In this document: in pieces, positions 1-7,562 of the stretch
How positions within the stretch are numbered: the first letter of the stretch is position 1
Layout: the number at the start of each line of letters is the position of its first letter
DNA from: Bacteroidales bacterium
GTDB taxonomy: Bacteria > Bacteroidota > Bacteroidia > Bacteroidales > GWA2-32-17
DNA: 39,098 nt
Direction: 5' to 3'
Assembly (NCBI GenBank): GCA_026417155.1
Contig: JAOADU010000024.1
Coordinates: 1 to 39,098 of the forward strand
Translations under genes and position numbers: made by a program
The notes under the pieces: model-generated
The model's database searches: none
The model's input: the letters and a program-made list of their open reading frames with translations, nothing else
Told to the model about the DNA's origin: nothing

Positions 1-1107
1 CATCTTTCTGTATCTAACATTACTCCACCTTATACTGTAAATTGGTCGCATACATCCGATACAAGCCTTACACAACAAAATTTACCAGCCGGTGCTTACA
101 ATGTAACTGTTTCGGATGCATTTGGTTGCAGTAGTGTTGAAACTATAACCATAACTCAACCAGCACCTTTGCAAGTAAATTCGGCTATTACACATATTAC
201 TTGCCATAATGCTAACGATGGCAAAATTGAATTGACTGTTTCGGGAGGCATTACGCCATATACATATACTTGGTCAAATGGTGCAAGCACGGCAACGGTT
301 TCTCCATTGCAGCAAGGAAATTATAGTGTAACAATTACCGATGCTAATGGTTGTTCGATTACTCAAGCTGATTTACAGGTTATCAATCCTGCACCATTAC
401 AAGTTCAAACAATTGCTATTAACCCTCGATGCTATAATACCAACGACGGAATGTTAGTTGCTGTTCCTAATGGCGGTACTCCACCATATTATTATCAATG
501 GTCGGGAAATGTAAATAACGATACATTAGCAAATATTGCAGCAGGTACCTATATGTTGACAGTTGTAGATAAGAATTTCTGTTATATAACCACTAGCGTA
601 ACGTTAACAAATACATTGCCAATAGTTATTCAAGGTAATGTTTCTATAACCAATCATGTTGCTACGATCGATATTTCTGTGTTTAATGGTATATTGCCAT
701 ATACATATCTTTGGTCGACAGGCGCAACATCTGAAGATATTAATAATTTAGGCGGAGGAACGTATTCAGTAACTGTAACTGATGCTAATGGTTGTACGGC
801 AATCAAGGAATTTACGGTAGATATTCCACTACAAATTCCTAATGTTATAACTCCTAATGGAGATGGCAAAAATGACGATTTTGAAATAATTGGAGTACAA
901 TCATTTAATGATATTTCTATAGAAATATTTGGTCGTTGGGGCGATAAATTATTTGACTTTAAAGGAAGCGGATTAGAATATCTTAATCCATCGAATCGTT
1001 GGAATGGTAAGCACAATGGCAAAGATTTGCCCATGGGTTCGTATATTTATATTATTAAATTAGATGACAATGATCCCATTACGGGTGTTGTTTCTATTGT
1101 ACGTTAA
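1..1107 (+). CDS. SprB-repeat adhesin with T9SS type B C-terminal domain (5' partial)
   Basis: The reading frame is open from base 1, so the gene starts upstream of the window; 368 residues are visible. They hold four tandem SprB-type modules, each with a W-S/W-N core and ending in a GxYxVTVTDANGC-like strand, then a C-terminal gliding-motility-associated (CHU_C, type B sorting) domain of about 85 residues. That domain begins near IPNVITPNGDGKND and contains FGRWGDKLF and a final GVVSIVR. In known systems such proteins leave the cell by the type IX secretion system and sit on the surface as adhesins or gliding proteins, often needing a PorP/SprF-family partner. Such a partner follows directly at 1127. 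The ligand cannot be inferred. Assignment to the family is firm; the total length and N-terminus are unknown. Confidence 0.9.
   Translation, partial: HLSVSNITPPYTVNWSHTSDTSLTQQNLPAGAYNVTVSDAFGCSSVETITITQPAPLQVNSAITHITCHNANDGKIELTVSGGITPYTYTWSNGASTATVSPLQQGNYSVTITDANGCSITQADLQVINPAPLQVQTIAINPRCYNTNDGMLVAVPNGGTPPYYYQWSGNVNNDTLANIAAGTYMLTVVDKNFCYITTSVTLTNTLPIVIQGNVSITNHVATIDISVFNGILPYTYLWSTGATSEDINNLGGGTYSVTVTDANGCTAIKEFTVDIPLQIPNVITPNGDGKNDDFEIIGVQSFNDISIEIFGRWGDKLFDFKGSGLEYLNPSNRWNGKHNGKDLPMGSYIYIIKLDDNDPITGVVSIVR
28..795 (+). repeat. Four tandem SprB-type protein repeats
   Basis: The conserved Trp codons fall at 43, 271, 499 and 712, and the closing Cys codons at 127, 352, 580 and 793. Spacing is therefore 228, 228 and 213 bases (76, 76 and 71 codons). 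Each unit has the pattern PY-x-x-x-W, then a Leu-x-x-G-x-Y-x-V-T-V strand, then D-A-x-G-C. The copies differ at the nucleotide level, so this is an old protein-level repeat and not a recent DNA duplication. More units probably lie upstream of the window. Confidence 0.85.
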
Positions 1108-1126
1108 ATAATTAAAATTTAGTTGT

Positions 1127-2041
1127 ATGAGAAAGTTAATATTTATTTCAATAGTTGGGCTGATGAATTTTACAGAAATTTATGCGCAACAAATCCCATT
1201 ATACTCGCAATACATGATGAATAGCTTTTTACTTAATCCAGCCATAGCGGGAAGTGTTGATTATTTTCCTGTAATTCTTACAGCTCGTCGTCAGTGGGTA
1301 GGTATTGATAATGGTCCGTCAACACAAGCCATCAGTGCTCATTATTTATTCGAATATCAAAATTTAGGCGTAGGAGGTTATTTGTTTAATGATAAATTTG
1401 GTGCTGTAAGTCGAACAGGAGTGCAAGCCTGCGGTGCTTATCATATAAAATTAAGTGATATAAATTCAAAACTTTCTTTTGGACTAGCATTTAAAGCTTT
1501 TCAATTTAAATTTGATCAAACACAATTCAGACCGATAGATGATGCCGATCCTGCGTTGAATTATGGTACAATAAAAAAATTTGTACCAGATGCCGATTTC
1601 GGAGTTTATTTTTACAATCCGAAATATTATGCTGGAATATCAGCAACACAACTAATTGAATTTAAAATTGATTTAGGCGATAGTACGCTCGATAAAAATT
1701 CAATTATTCGACACTACTTTTTAACAGGTGGATACAAATACGAATTTAATGAACAATTTGAAATAGAACCATCATTGCTTCTTAAAGGAACACTGAAAAC
1801 TCCGTGGCAAATAGATATTAACCTAAAAGCTTATTATCAAAAAAATTATTGGATTGGATTATCATACCGCACAAGCAAAGATTTGGTTGTGATGTTAGGT
1901 TTAAAGTATAAAAAATACTACTTGGGGTATGCATTCGATTACACATTTAGCTCACTTAAAAAATACACAAATGGTAGTCATGAGATAATGATAGGTGGCA
2001 ATATTACCGAAGGTAAAAATAAAGGTTCGAAATTATTATAA
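1127..2041 (+). CDS. PorP/SprF family type IX secretion outer-membrane protein
   Basis: A 304-residue protein with a cleavable signal (about residues 1-20, ending YAQQ) followed by the family hallmark QIPLYSQYMMNSFLLNPAIAGS, here split as LYSQYMMN and LNPAIAGS. The rest alternates short beta strands rich in aromatic and Gly residues, as expected for an outer-membrane barrel. PorP/SprF proteins assist secretion or surface retention of T9SS cargo with type B C-terminal domains; SprF does this for SprB in Flavobacterium. The gene starts 19 bases after the type B adhesin, so the two are very probably co-transcribed and functionally paired. Many paralogs are usual in one genome, so this is a cargo-specific partner and not necessarily the core PorP. 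Confidence 0.9.
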   Translation: MRKLIFISIVGLMNFTEIYAQQIPLYSQYMMNSFLLNPAIAGSVDYFPVILTARRQWVGIDNGPSTQAISAHYLFEYQNLGVGGYLFNDKFGAVSRTGVQACGAYHIKLSDINSKLSFGLAFKAFQFKFDQTQFRPIDDADPALNYGTIKKFVPDADFGVYFYNPKYYAGISATQLIEFKIDLGDSTLDKNSIIRHYFLTGGYKYEFNEQFEIEPSLLLKGTLKTPWQIDINLKAYYQKNYWIGLSYRTSKDLVVMLGLKYKKYYLGYAFDYTFSSLKKYTNGSHEIMIGGNITEGKNKGSKLL

Positions 2042-2075
2042 CAGTTTTATTTTTCTATAATTGATGGGTTTATCG

Positions 2076-2083
2076 TATTTTTG
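2076..2083 (+). promoter_or_regulatory. Putative Bacteroidetes -7 box before murI
   Basis: TATTTTTG matches the Bacteroidetes TAnnTTTG -7 element and lies 16 bases before the GTG start of the racemase gene. I find no well-spaced TTG -33 element, so the call rests on the -7 box alone. Confidence 0.35.
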
Positions 2084-2099
2084 TGGATAAATTTAAAGC

Positions 2100-2918
2100 G
2101 TGGGACCTATTGGCATTTTCGATTCGGGCTATGGAGGATTGACTGTTTTAAAAGCGATTAAACAGAAGTTGCCCGAGTACAATTATATTTACTTAGGCGA
2201 TAATGCTCGTGCTCCTTATGGAAGTCGTTCGTACGAAGTAGTATTAGAATATTCGCTCGAAGCTGTAAAGTGGTTTTTTAAAAAGGGTTGTCCGCTGGTG
2301 ATTTTTGCATGCAATACGGCATCGGCAAAAGCTTTAAGAACAATACAGCAGAAACATTTGCCTTATTTGGATCATACACGGCGTGTTTTGGGTGTAATTA
2401 GACCTACGGTTGAATCTATAGCACAATATACGAAAACAAATAAGGTAGGTGTTTTAGGAACCATTGGTACGGTGGTATCACAGTCGTATCCTATCGAAAT
2501 TGCGAAGTTGTTTCCGCATATACAAACATATCAACAGGCTTGTCCTATGTGGGTTCCAATTGTAGAACACGATGAGATTAATACACCAGGAGCAGAATTT
2601 TTTATTAAGCGTGATTTAGATTTGTTGTTAAGTCAGAATGCCGAAATAGATACTGTTATTTTGGGTTGCACACATTATCCTCTATTATTGAATGTAATAC
2701 GAAAATTTGTACCAGTTTCAGTCTCTGTTATCGCACAAGATGAAATTGTTGCCAACAGTTTAGCCGATTATTTGCAACGTCATCCCGAAATAGAAAAAAG
2801 GTGTATAAAAGAAGGCGATATTACGTTTTTTACTACCGATAATGCCGAATTTTTTAATCGTCGTGGTTTAATTTTTTATGGTGAGGAAATTAATTCTTTG
2901 AAATTATCGAGTTTGTAA
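2100..2918 (+). CDS. murI: Glutamate racemase
   Basis: Interconverts L- and D-glutamate in the cytoplasm to supply D-Glu for peptidoglycan. The 272-residue protein is normal length. It carries the N-terminal DSG motif (residues 8-10), YGSRS, the first catalytic Cys in ACNTAS (Cys71) and the second in GCTHYPL (Cys190, followed by Thr-His). The start is GTG: an in-frame TAA lies at 2094-2096 and no ATG precedes the conserved GIFDSG strand, so 2100 is the only workable start. It stands alone on the plus strand, with its own -7 box, and converges with the Tex gene downstream. Confident assignment. Confidence 0.96.
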   Translation: MGPIGIFDSGYGGLTVLKAIKQKLPEYNYIYLGDNARAPYGSRSYEVVLEYSLEAVKWFFKKGCPLVIFACNTASAKALRTIQQKHLPYLDHTRRVLGVIRPTVESIAQYTKTNKVGVLGTIGTVVSQSYPIEIAKLFPHIQTYQQACPMWVPIVEHDEINTPGAEFFIKRDLDLLLSQNAEIDTVILGCTHYPLLLNVIRKFVPVSVSVIAQDEIVANSLADYLQRHPEIEKRCIKEGDITFFTTDNAEFFNRRGLIFYGEEINSLKLSSL

Positions 2919-2926
2919 TAAAGCTA

Positions 2927-5053
2927 TTATTCTATATTTTTCGATGAAAGTTGAAATTGTTTTAAATTATTATTAATACCAATCACTTTTACTTTTATAT
3001 GTTGATGCAAGTGTAACTTTTCGTAAGGACTTTGAATAAATTCGTCGCAAATTTGAGAAATATGTAATAAGCCACTTTCTTTAATGCCAACATTAATAAA
3101 AGCACCAAAGTGAGTAATGTTTGTAACAATACCATTTAATACCATTCCAATTTTTAAGTCTTCGAACTTGGTAACTTCTGGAGAAAACTGCAACACTTTA
3201 ACTTTTAAACGAACATCATAACCCGGATTTTTAAGTTCGTTTATTATATCTGATAATGTAATTTCACCAACGTACTCGTCAGTAAATTTTTTTATATCTA
3301 TCGAATGCAAAATTTCGTGATTACCAATAAGCTGATTTATACTTATTTGATAAGCAGATGCTATTTTTTCAACAATGTAATAATGGTCGGGGTGAATGCC
3401 TGTGTTTTCTAATGGATTTTTAGAATTTTCAATACGCAAAAAACCTGCAGCTTGTTCAAAAATTTTTTTATTTATTCGTGGAACTTTAAGTAAATCCGTT
3501 CTACTTTCAAATCGTCCTGATTTTTGCCTGAATTCAATAATTGCTTTGGCTGTTTTTTCGCCAATTCCCGATACGTATTTCAATAAATGTTCGCTGGCAG
3601 TATTTATTTTTACACCAACTAAATTTACACACTCTGCTACTGTTTGTTCTAAAGATTGTTTTAATTGTTTCTGATCTACGTCGTGTTGATATTGTCCAAC
3701 ACCTATCGATTTTGGTTCAATTTTCACCAATTCAGCAAGAGGATCTTGTAATCTTCTTCCTATAGAGATAGCACCACGTACGGTTACATCGTATTGAGGA
3801 AATTCTTGGCGAGCAATATCCGAAGCACTGTAAACAGAAGCTCCAGCTTCGCTCACAATGTATATTTTTATGGGTTTATTGTAACGAATATTTTTTAAAA
3901 AATTTTCTGTTTCGCGACTTGCTGTGCCATCACCAACGGCAACATATTCAATCTTGTAAGCATCGATTAATGAAATAATCTTTTTTTCAGCTTTTAGGCG
4001 ATCATTTTGTGGTGCATGAGGATAAATGGTTTCATTATGCATTAAATTGCCCTGTTCGTCGAGACATACAATTTTACAGCCCGTTTTAAAACCGGGATCG
4101 ATAGCTAAAATTCGTTTTTCGCCAAGAGGTGGTGTTAAGAGTAATTGTTTTAAATTTTGAGCGAAGATTTGAATAGATTCAGCATCTGCTTTTTGTTTAT
4201 ATATATTAAAAAATTCGTTTTCGATGGAAGGGAAAATGTAGTGTTTATAAGCTTCTTCGATACATTGTTCTAATAAGGCTTTATTTATTGACGATGATAT
4301 GACAATTTTTTTAATTTGTTTTAAACAAGAATAATCGTCAATAGTAATGGATATTCTTAAGAAACCTTCTTCTTTTCCGCGTAAAATAGCTAAAAATCGA
4401 TGTGCGGCACATTTAGTTAACGATTCTTTGTAATCGAAATATTGTTTATATTTTTCAGCATCAGCTATCTTGCTTTTGATTACTTTTGATGATATAATTG
4501 CCGATTTTTCAAATTGTTGTCGAACAATTTGTCGTACATCATATCGTTCATTAATCCATTCTACCACAATGTCCATTGCCCCTCGTAATACGCTTTCTTC
4601 ATCTTGATAATCTTTACATAAAAATTTTTTTATTGTGTATGACGATGGAATTTCGCATTGTTCGTAAATTATTTTGGCTAACGGTTCTAATCCGCTTTCA
4701 ATAGCTTTTGTAGCTTTAGTTTTTCTTTTGGGCTTATACGGTAAAAATAAATCTTCGAGCTGATGTTTGTCAAAACAGTTTTCAATATTTTTTTTTAATG
4801 TTTCAGTAAGTAAGCCTGTTTTTTGTATGGTTTCAAGTATATATTCTTTTCGCTTTATAATTTCTTCAGCTTGTTCAAATTCATGGAATAAGCTGCCAAT
4901 TTGTTGTTCATTCAGATTACCTGTTCTGTCTTTTCTATAACGAGCAATAAAAGGAATTGTACATTCGTCAAGATAAAGTTTATAAACAGTTTCTACTTGC
5001 CATGGCTGAACATTCAGGCGATTACTGATAATTTGAAACCATTGCTCTTGCAT
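2927..5053 (-). CDS. tex: Tex-family RNA-binding transcription accessory protein
   Basis: A 708-residue protein with the full Tex order: N-terminal helical domain with PFIARYRKDRTG near residues 33-44; a RuvC/YqgF-like fold beginning RILAIDPGFKTG and followed by YVAVGDGTASRETE; helix-hairpin-helix motifs around YVSGIGEKTAKAI and LLKVPRINKKIFEQAAGF; and a C-terminal S1 domain with GMVLNGIVTNITHFGAFINVG. Tex proteins bind RNA and associate with transcription; a precise role in Bacteroidota is not established. The length is slightly below the usual 720-780 because the tail after S1 is short. It is monocistronic, convergent with murI and divergent from the gene at 5131. Confidence 0.93.
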   Translation of the reverse strand: MQEQWFQIISNRLNVQPWQVETVYKLYLDECTIPFIARYRKDRTGNLNEQQIGSLFHEFEQAEEIIKRKEYILETIQKTGLLTETLKKNIENCFDKHQLEDLFLPYKPKRKTKATKAIESGLEPLAKIIYEQCEIPSSYTIKKFLCKDYQDEESVLRGAMDIVVEWINERYDVRQIVRQQFEKSAIISSKVIKSKIADAEKYKQYFDYKESLTKCAAHRFLAILRGKEEGFLRISITIDDYSCLKQIKKIVISSSINKALLEQCIEEAYKHYIFPSIENEFFNIYKQKADAESIQIFAQNLKQLLLTPPLGEKRILAIDPGFKTGCKIVCLDEQGNLMHNETIYPHAPQNDRLKAEKKIISLIDAYKIEYVAVGDGTASRETENFLKNIRYNKPIKIYIVSEAGASVYSASDIARQEFPQYDVTVRGAISIGRRLQDPLAELVKIEPKSIGVGQYQHDVDQKQLKQSLEQTVAECVNLVGVKINTASEHLLKYVSGIGEKTAKAIIEFRQKSGRFESRTDLLKVPRINKKIFEQAAGFLRIENSKNPLENTGIHPDHYYIVEKIASAYQISINQLIGNHEILHSIDIKKFTDEYVGEITLSDIINELKNPGYDVRLKVKVLQFSPEVTKFEDLKIGMVLNGIVTNITHFGAFINVGIKESGLLHISQICDEFIQSPYEKLHLHQHIKVKVIGINNNLKQFQLSSKNIE

Positions 5054-5084
5054 AAAAATACTTATTAAGAAATAGTAAAATAAC

Positions 5085-5115
5085 TTGCACGAAATTAAGT
5101 TTTTTTTTAGTTTTA
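5085..5115 (+). promoter_or_regulatory. Putative promoter for the 5131 gene
   Basis: TTG at 5085-5087 and TAGTTTTA at 5108-5115, separated by 20 bases. This resembles the Bacteroidetes TTG/TAnnTTTG promoter with a mismatch at the final G. The predicted transcript start lies just before the ATG at 5131. Confidence 0.35.
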
Positions 5116-5130
5116 CACTGATTTTATTTT

Positions 5131-5691
5131 ATGAGAATTTTTGTTGTCACATCATTGCTGCTTTTTATTATTTTTGATTGGCAAGTTTTATGGAGTACCG
5201 ATTTTACAAGCTATGATTTTAAACCTCGACGCTCAAAATTTAAAAGGCAAAGATTGGGGTCGCATACCCTTATGGGTGAAGCCGGAATGTTTTATGGGTA
5301 TTATAAAGGACTACGATATTCGTTTAATTACGATGGTATTTTAGAAGCAGAAGAAAATCATGCATTAACATTAAGATTGGGCATTGGTTATTCGCAAGCA
5401 ACAAACGATTCAACTGTATTAGGGCAGGAGGTTTTTATTCCTATTTCAATACATGTAATAATTGGTAAGAAAAATCATTTCGACTTAGGCTTAGGTGGAT
5501 ATTATTTTGAAAACAGAAAAGATATTACGCCTATGTTATTTATTGGCTTCAGACATCAAAATCCCAAAGGCGGTTTTACATATAGAATTGGTGCCGATAT
5601 TCATATGGAGCGAGTGTACGATTTGCGGGGAAGAAATTTACAAAAAACAGCCGTGTACGGACCTTTAATTGCCTTAGGTTGGTCGTTTTAA
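5131..5691 (+). CDS. Exported small beta-barrel-like protein of unknown function
   Basis: 186 residues, not recognised as a named family. An N-terminal hydrophobic segment (about residues 3-20) suggests export. A basic stretch follows (KPRRSKFKRQR). The remainder is a set of alternating strands: LRYSFNYDG, LTLRLGIGYSQA, IHVIIGKKNHFDLGLGGYYF, MLFIGFRHQ, FTYRIGADIHM, and an aromatic C-terminus (ALGWSF). A terminal Phe after alternating strands fits an eight-stranded outer-membrane barrel. It has its own putative promoter and no obvious partner. Export is likely; the barrel is an inference; the function is unknown. Confidence 0.7.
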   Translation: MRIFVVTSLLLFIIFDWQVLWSTDFTSYDFKPRRSKFKRQRLGSHTLMGEAGMFYGYYKGLRYSFNYDGILEAEENHALTLRLGIGYSQATNDSTVLGQEVFIPISIHVIIGKKNHFDLGLGGYYFENRKDITPMLFIGFRHQNPKGGFTYRIGADIHMERVYDLRGRNLQKTAVYGPLIALGWSF

Positions 5692-5702
5692 GGTAAAATG
5701 AA

Positions 5703-6107
5703 TTATTTTTTTAGTTGAACATCTAAGGTTTTATTTTTTACTGTCCAGCATGTAGAGTCACATTCGTTGCGTTTGTATTTCTTAAAATAAACTCCATCTA
5801 TGGCATAAACAATTTTGTTGTTTTTAATATATTTTGCTTTTACAAAGTAATAATGATTTAATGGTAATATAATAAAATAATTATCTTTAGTAACGGTATC
5901 TACAAATATTAGTTGGTTGTCTTCGTCGTATTTTCCTTCATAAATCCAAATGGGGATGCTGTCATTGTTTTTGTCTATAGTTGTCTGTATATACATTTCA
6001 CTTTCATAGGGTTCATAAGGCAAACAATCGGAATAATCGCAATCTTCTTCGATATTACAAGAACATAAAGTTATTAGTAAGAATAATATGATATAGCATT
6101 TTACCAT
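5703..6107 (-). CDS. Small lipoprotein of unknown function
   Basis: 134 residues beginning MVKCYIILFLLITLCSC, with a lipobox-like LCSC, so Cys17 is the likely lipidated residue. The mature part is acidic and has a Cys-rich start (EEDCDYSDC) and a later Cys pair in ECDSTCW. This could form disulfides in the periplasm or at the surface. No family recognised. The start overlaps the end of the upstream ankyrin-barrel gene by 7 bases, so the two are translated from one message and may act together. Confidence 0.7.
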   Translation of the reverse strand: MVKCYIILFLLITLCSCNIEEDCDYSDCLPYEPYESEMYIQTTIDKNNDSIPIWIYEGKYDEDNQLIFVDTVTKDNYFIILPLNHYYFVKAKYIKNNKIVYAIDGVYFKKYKRNECDSTCWTVKNKTLDVQLKK

Positions 6108-7486
6108 GAAATTTGCTTTTTTTGATAATATAAATGTTTAAGTGGAATTGAAAAATATTGTGCAAATGTAATATGCAGCGATTGTGCATTGATGTTGCGA
6201 AATTTGAAATATTCTGCTCCTATTGATAAGGCTACATCAGGCCATTGGAAATACAAGCAAGTACTCGGAGATAATAGAGTATAGGATGGAGGACGATGTT
6301 CAAAACCTCTGTATTTTCCATAAGTTACATACCCTTTAGCACCAACGAGAATATGGCAGGAAAAGTCATTATTCTTATATAATAACATATGTTTGGTTAG
6401 CTGAAAACTCCATAACGAACGACGTTCCCAAACTTGTAGTAGTGTATTTGTTTCATTGGTTTGAAGATAAATTCTATTTGCCCAGGGACGAGTATGAAAG
6501 TCTATTGCATATCGAAATCCATAATTATATTCAGTAACTTGCATGTTGAAACCAATCATATAGTCATTGCCCGAAAAAATATGCGAATGCCCAATATTAA
6601 TACGGGAAAATACTGGAAATAAATAAGCCTTATATCCCGATTTTCGAAATATTTTTGCCAATTGTCTGTTCTCAGTTGAATATGCAAGCTTCACAGGATA
6701 ATGTATATTTTCATTATGTTTTGTATTTCTAATTGCCCACTCTAATAGTTCTTTATCTTTTTTAATCACAGCATATTCTACAATACCATAACCATTTAAG
6801 CTTTTTTCATTTATTGGAATTCCGCACGATATTAGTTTGTTTGCCATTAGAGTATCGTTATTTATTACTGAAAATAATAATGGAGAAATACCATACTCAT
6901 CGCGATGTTCATTGGGGTTAATATAATTACAAACGATTGGAATTAAATCATAACGCTTAAAATAAACAATAGCCATTAATGGTGTATTTCCATCTTCGTC
7001 TTTGGAAGTAAATAATGTAGGAAATTTCGTAAAAATATAACGAAAAAGACTACTATCTGAGTATTTTGCGGCATAATGCAATAAGTTAATTCTTTTTTTG
7101 ATAGTAATATCAACTTGAGCACCTTTTGATATTAAAAACGATAATATAGGTTTTTGATTATATGCAACAGCCAAGAAAATAGGTGGTAAATTTGTATAAT
7201 CGAAATAGTTGATATTAGCGCCATTAAGAATTAAGGCTTTTACAGCATCGATATTTTGACTTTGAATAGCGTATGTTAAAGCAGTAACACCATTGTTTGA
7301 TGTGGCATTGACATCGGCACCCATATTTATCCAGTACACTATTGAATCGCTCTTTCCGTAATAAGCCGCCATTAATAAATTATAGTTCAGTTCTTCTTGC
7401 GATAGTGTATCTTGAGAATAAACAGATAAACAATTAATAATAAATAAAAATCCTATAAAGTGTATTATTTTAAGTTTAAAATGCAC
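6101..7486 (-). CDS. Exported ankyrin-repeat protein with C-terminal beta-barrel domain
   Basis: 461 residues. A signal sequence covers residues 1-25 (ending SVYSQ). About eight degenerate ankyrin repeats follow, roughly 36-285, seen as LLMAAYYGKSDSIVYWINMG, GVTALTYAIQSQNIDAVKAL, FLAVAYNQKPILSFLISKGA, LLHYAAKYSD, GNTPLMAIVYFK, GISPLLFSVINND and later copies. Residues about 288-455 lack ankyrin character and have alternating aromatic strands (NYGFRYAIDFHTRP, DVALSIGAEYFKF, LHITFAQYFSIPL), suggesting an outer-membrane barrel. The start is GTG at 7486; the in-frame upstream stop leaves no ATG. Ankyrin repeats bind proteins, here presumably in the periplasm. The binding partner is unknown. The linked lipoprotein at 5703 is a candidate. 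Confidence 0.75.
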   Translation of the reverse strand: MHFKLKIIHFIGFLFIINCLSVYSQDTLSQEELNYNLLMAAYYGKSDSIVYWINMGADVNATSNNGVTALTYAIQSQNIDAVKALILNGANINYFDYTNLPPIFLAVAYNQKPILSFLISKGAQVDITIKKRINLLHYAAKYSDSSLFRYIFTKFPTLFTSKDEDGNTPLMAIVYFKRYDLIPIVCNYINPNEHRDEYGISPLLFSVINNDTLMANKLISCGIPINEKSLNGYGIVEYAVIKKDKELLEWAIRNTKHNENIHYPVKLAYSTENRQLAKIFRKSGYKAYLFPVFSRINIGHSHIFSGNDYMIGFNMQVTEYNYGFRYAIDFHTRPWANRIYLQTNETNTLLQVWERRSLWSFQLTKHMLLYKNNDFSCHILVGAKGYVTYGKYRGFEHRPPSYTLLSPSTCLYFQWPDVALSIGAEYFKFRNINAQSLHITFAQYFSIPLKHLYYQKKQISW

Positions 7487-7545
7487 ACAAACATTTTTTC
7501 GTTGGGTAAAAATACTAAAATATTAAAATTATTAAAAATGTCATG

Positions 7546-7553
7546 TATCTTTG
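7546..7553 (+). promoter_or_regulatory. Putative -7 box before purL
   Basis: TATCTTTG matches TAnnTTTG. A transcript starting about seven bases further on would begin at about 7560, almost on the first ATG (7563). This makes the later ATG at 7578 an attractive true start for purL. Confidence 0.4.
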
Positions 7554-7562
7554 TAAGAAAGA

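Noticed and set aside
654-1034. Minus-strand ORF of 126 codons inside the adhesin gene
   Set aside because: It is antisense to a clear type B C-terminal domain, has no recognisable domain and no promoter; a shadow of strong codon patterns.
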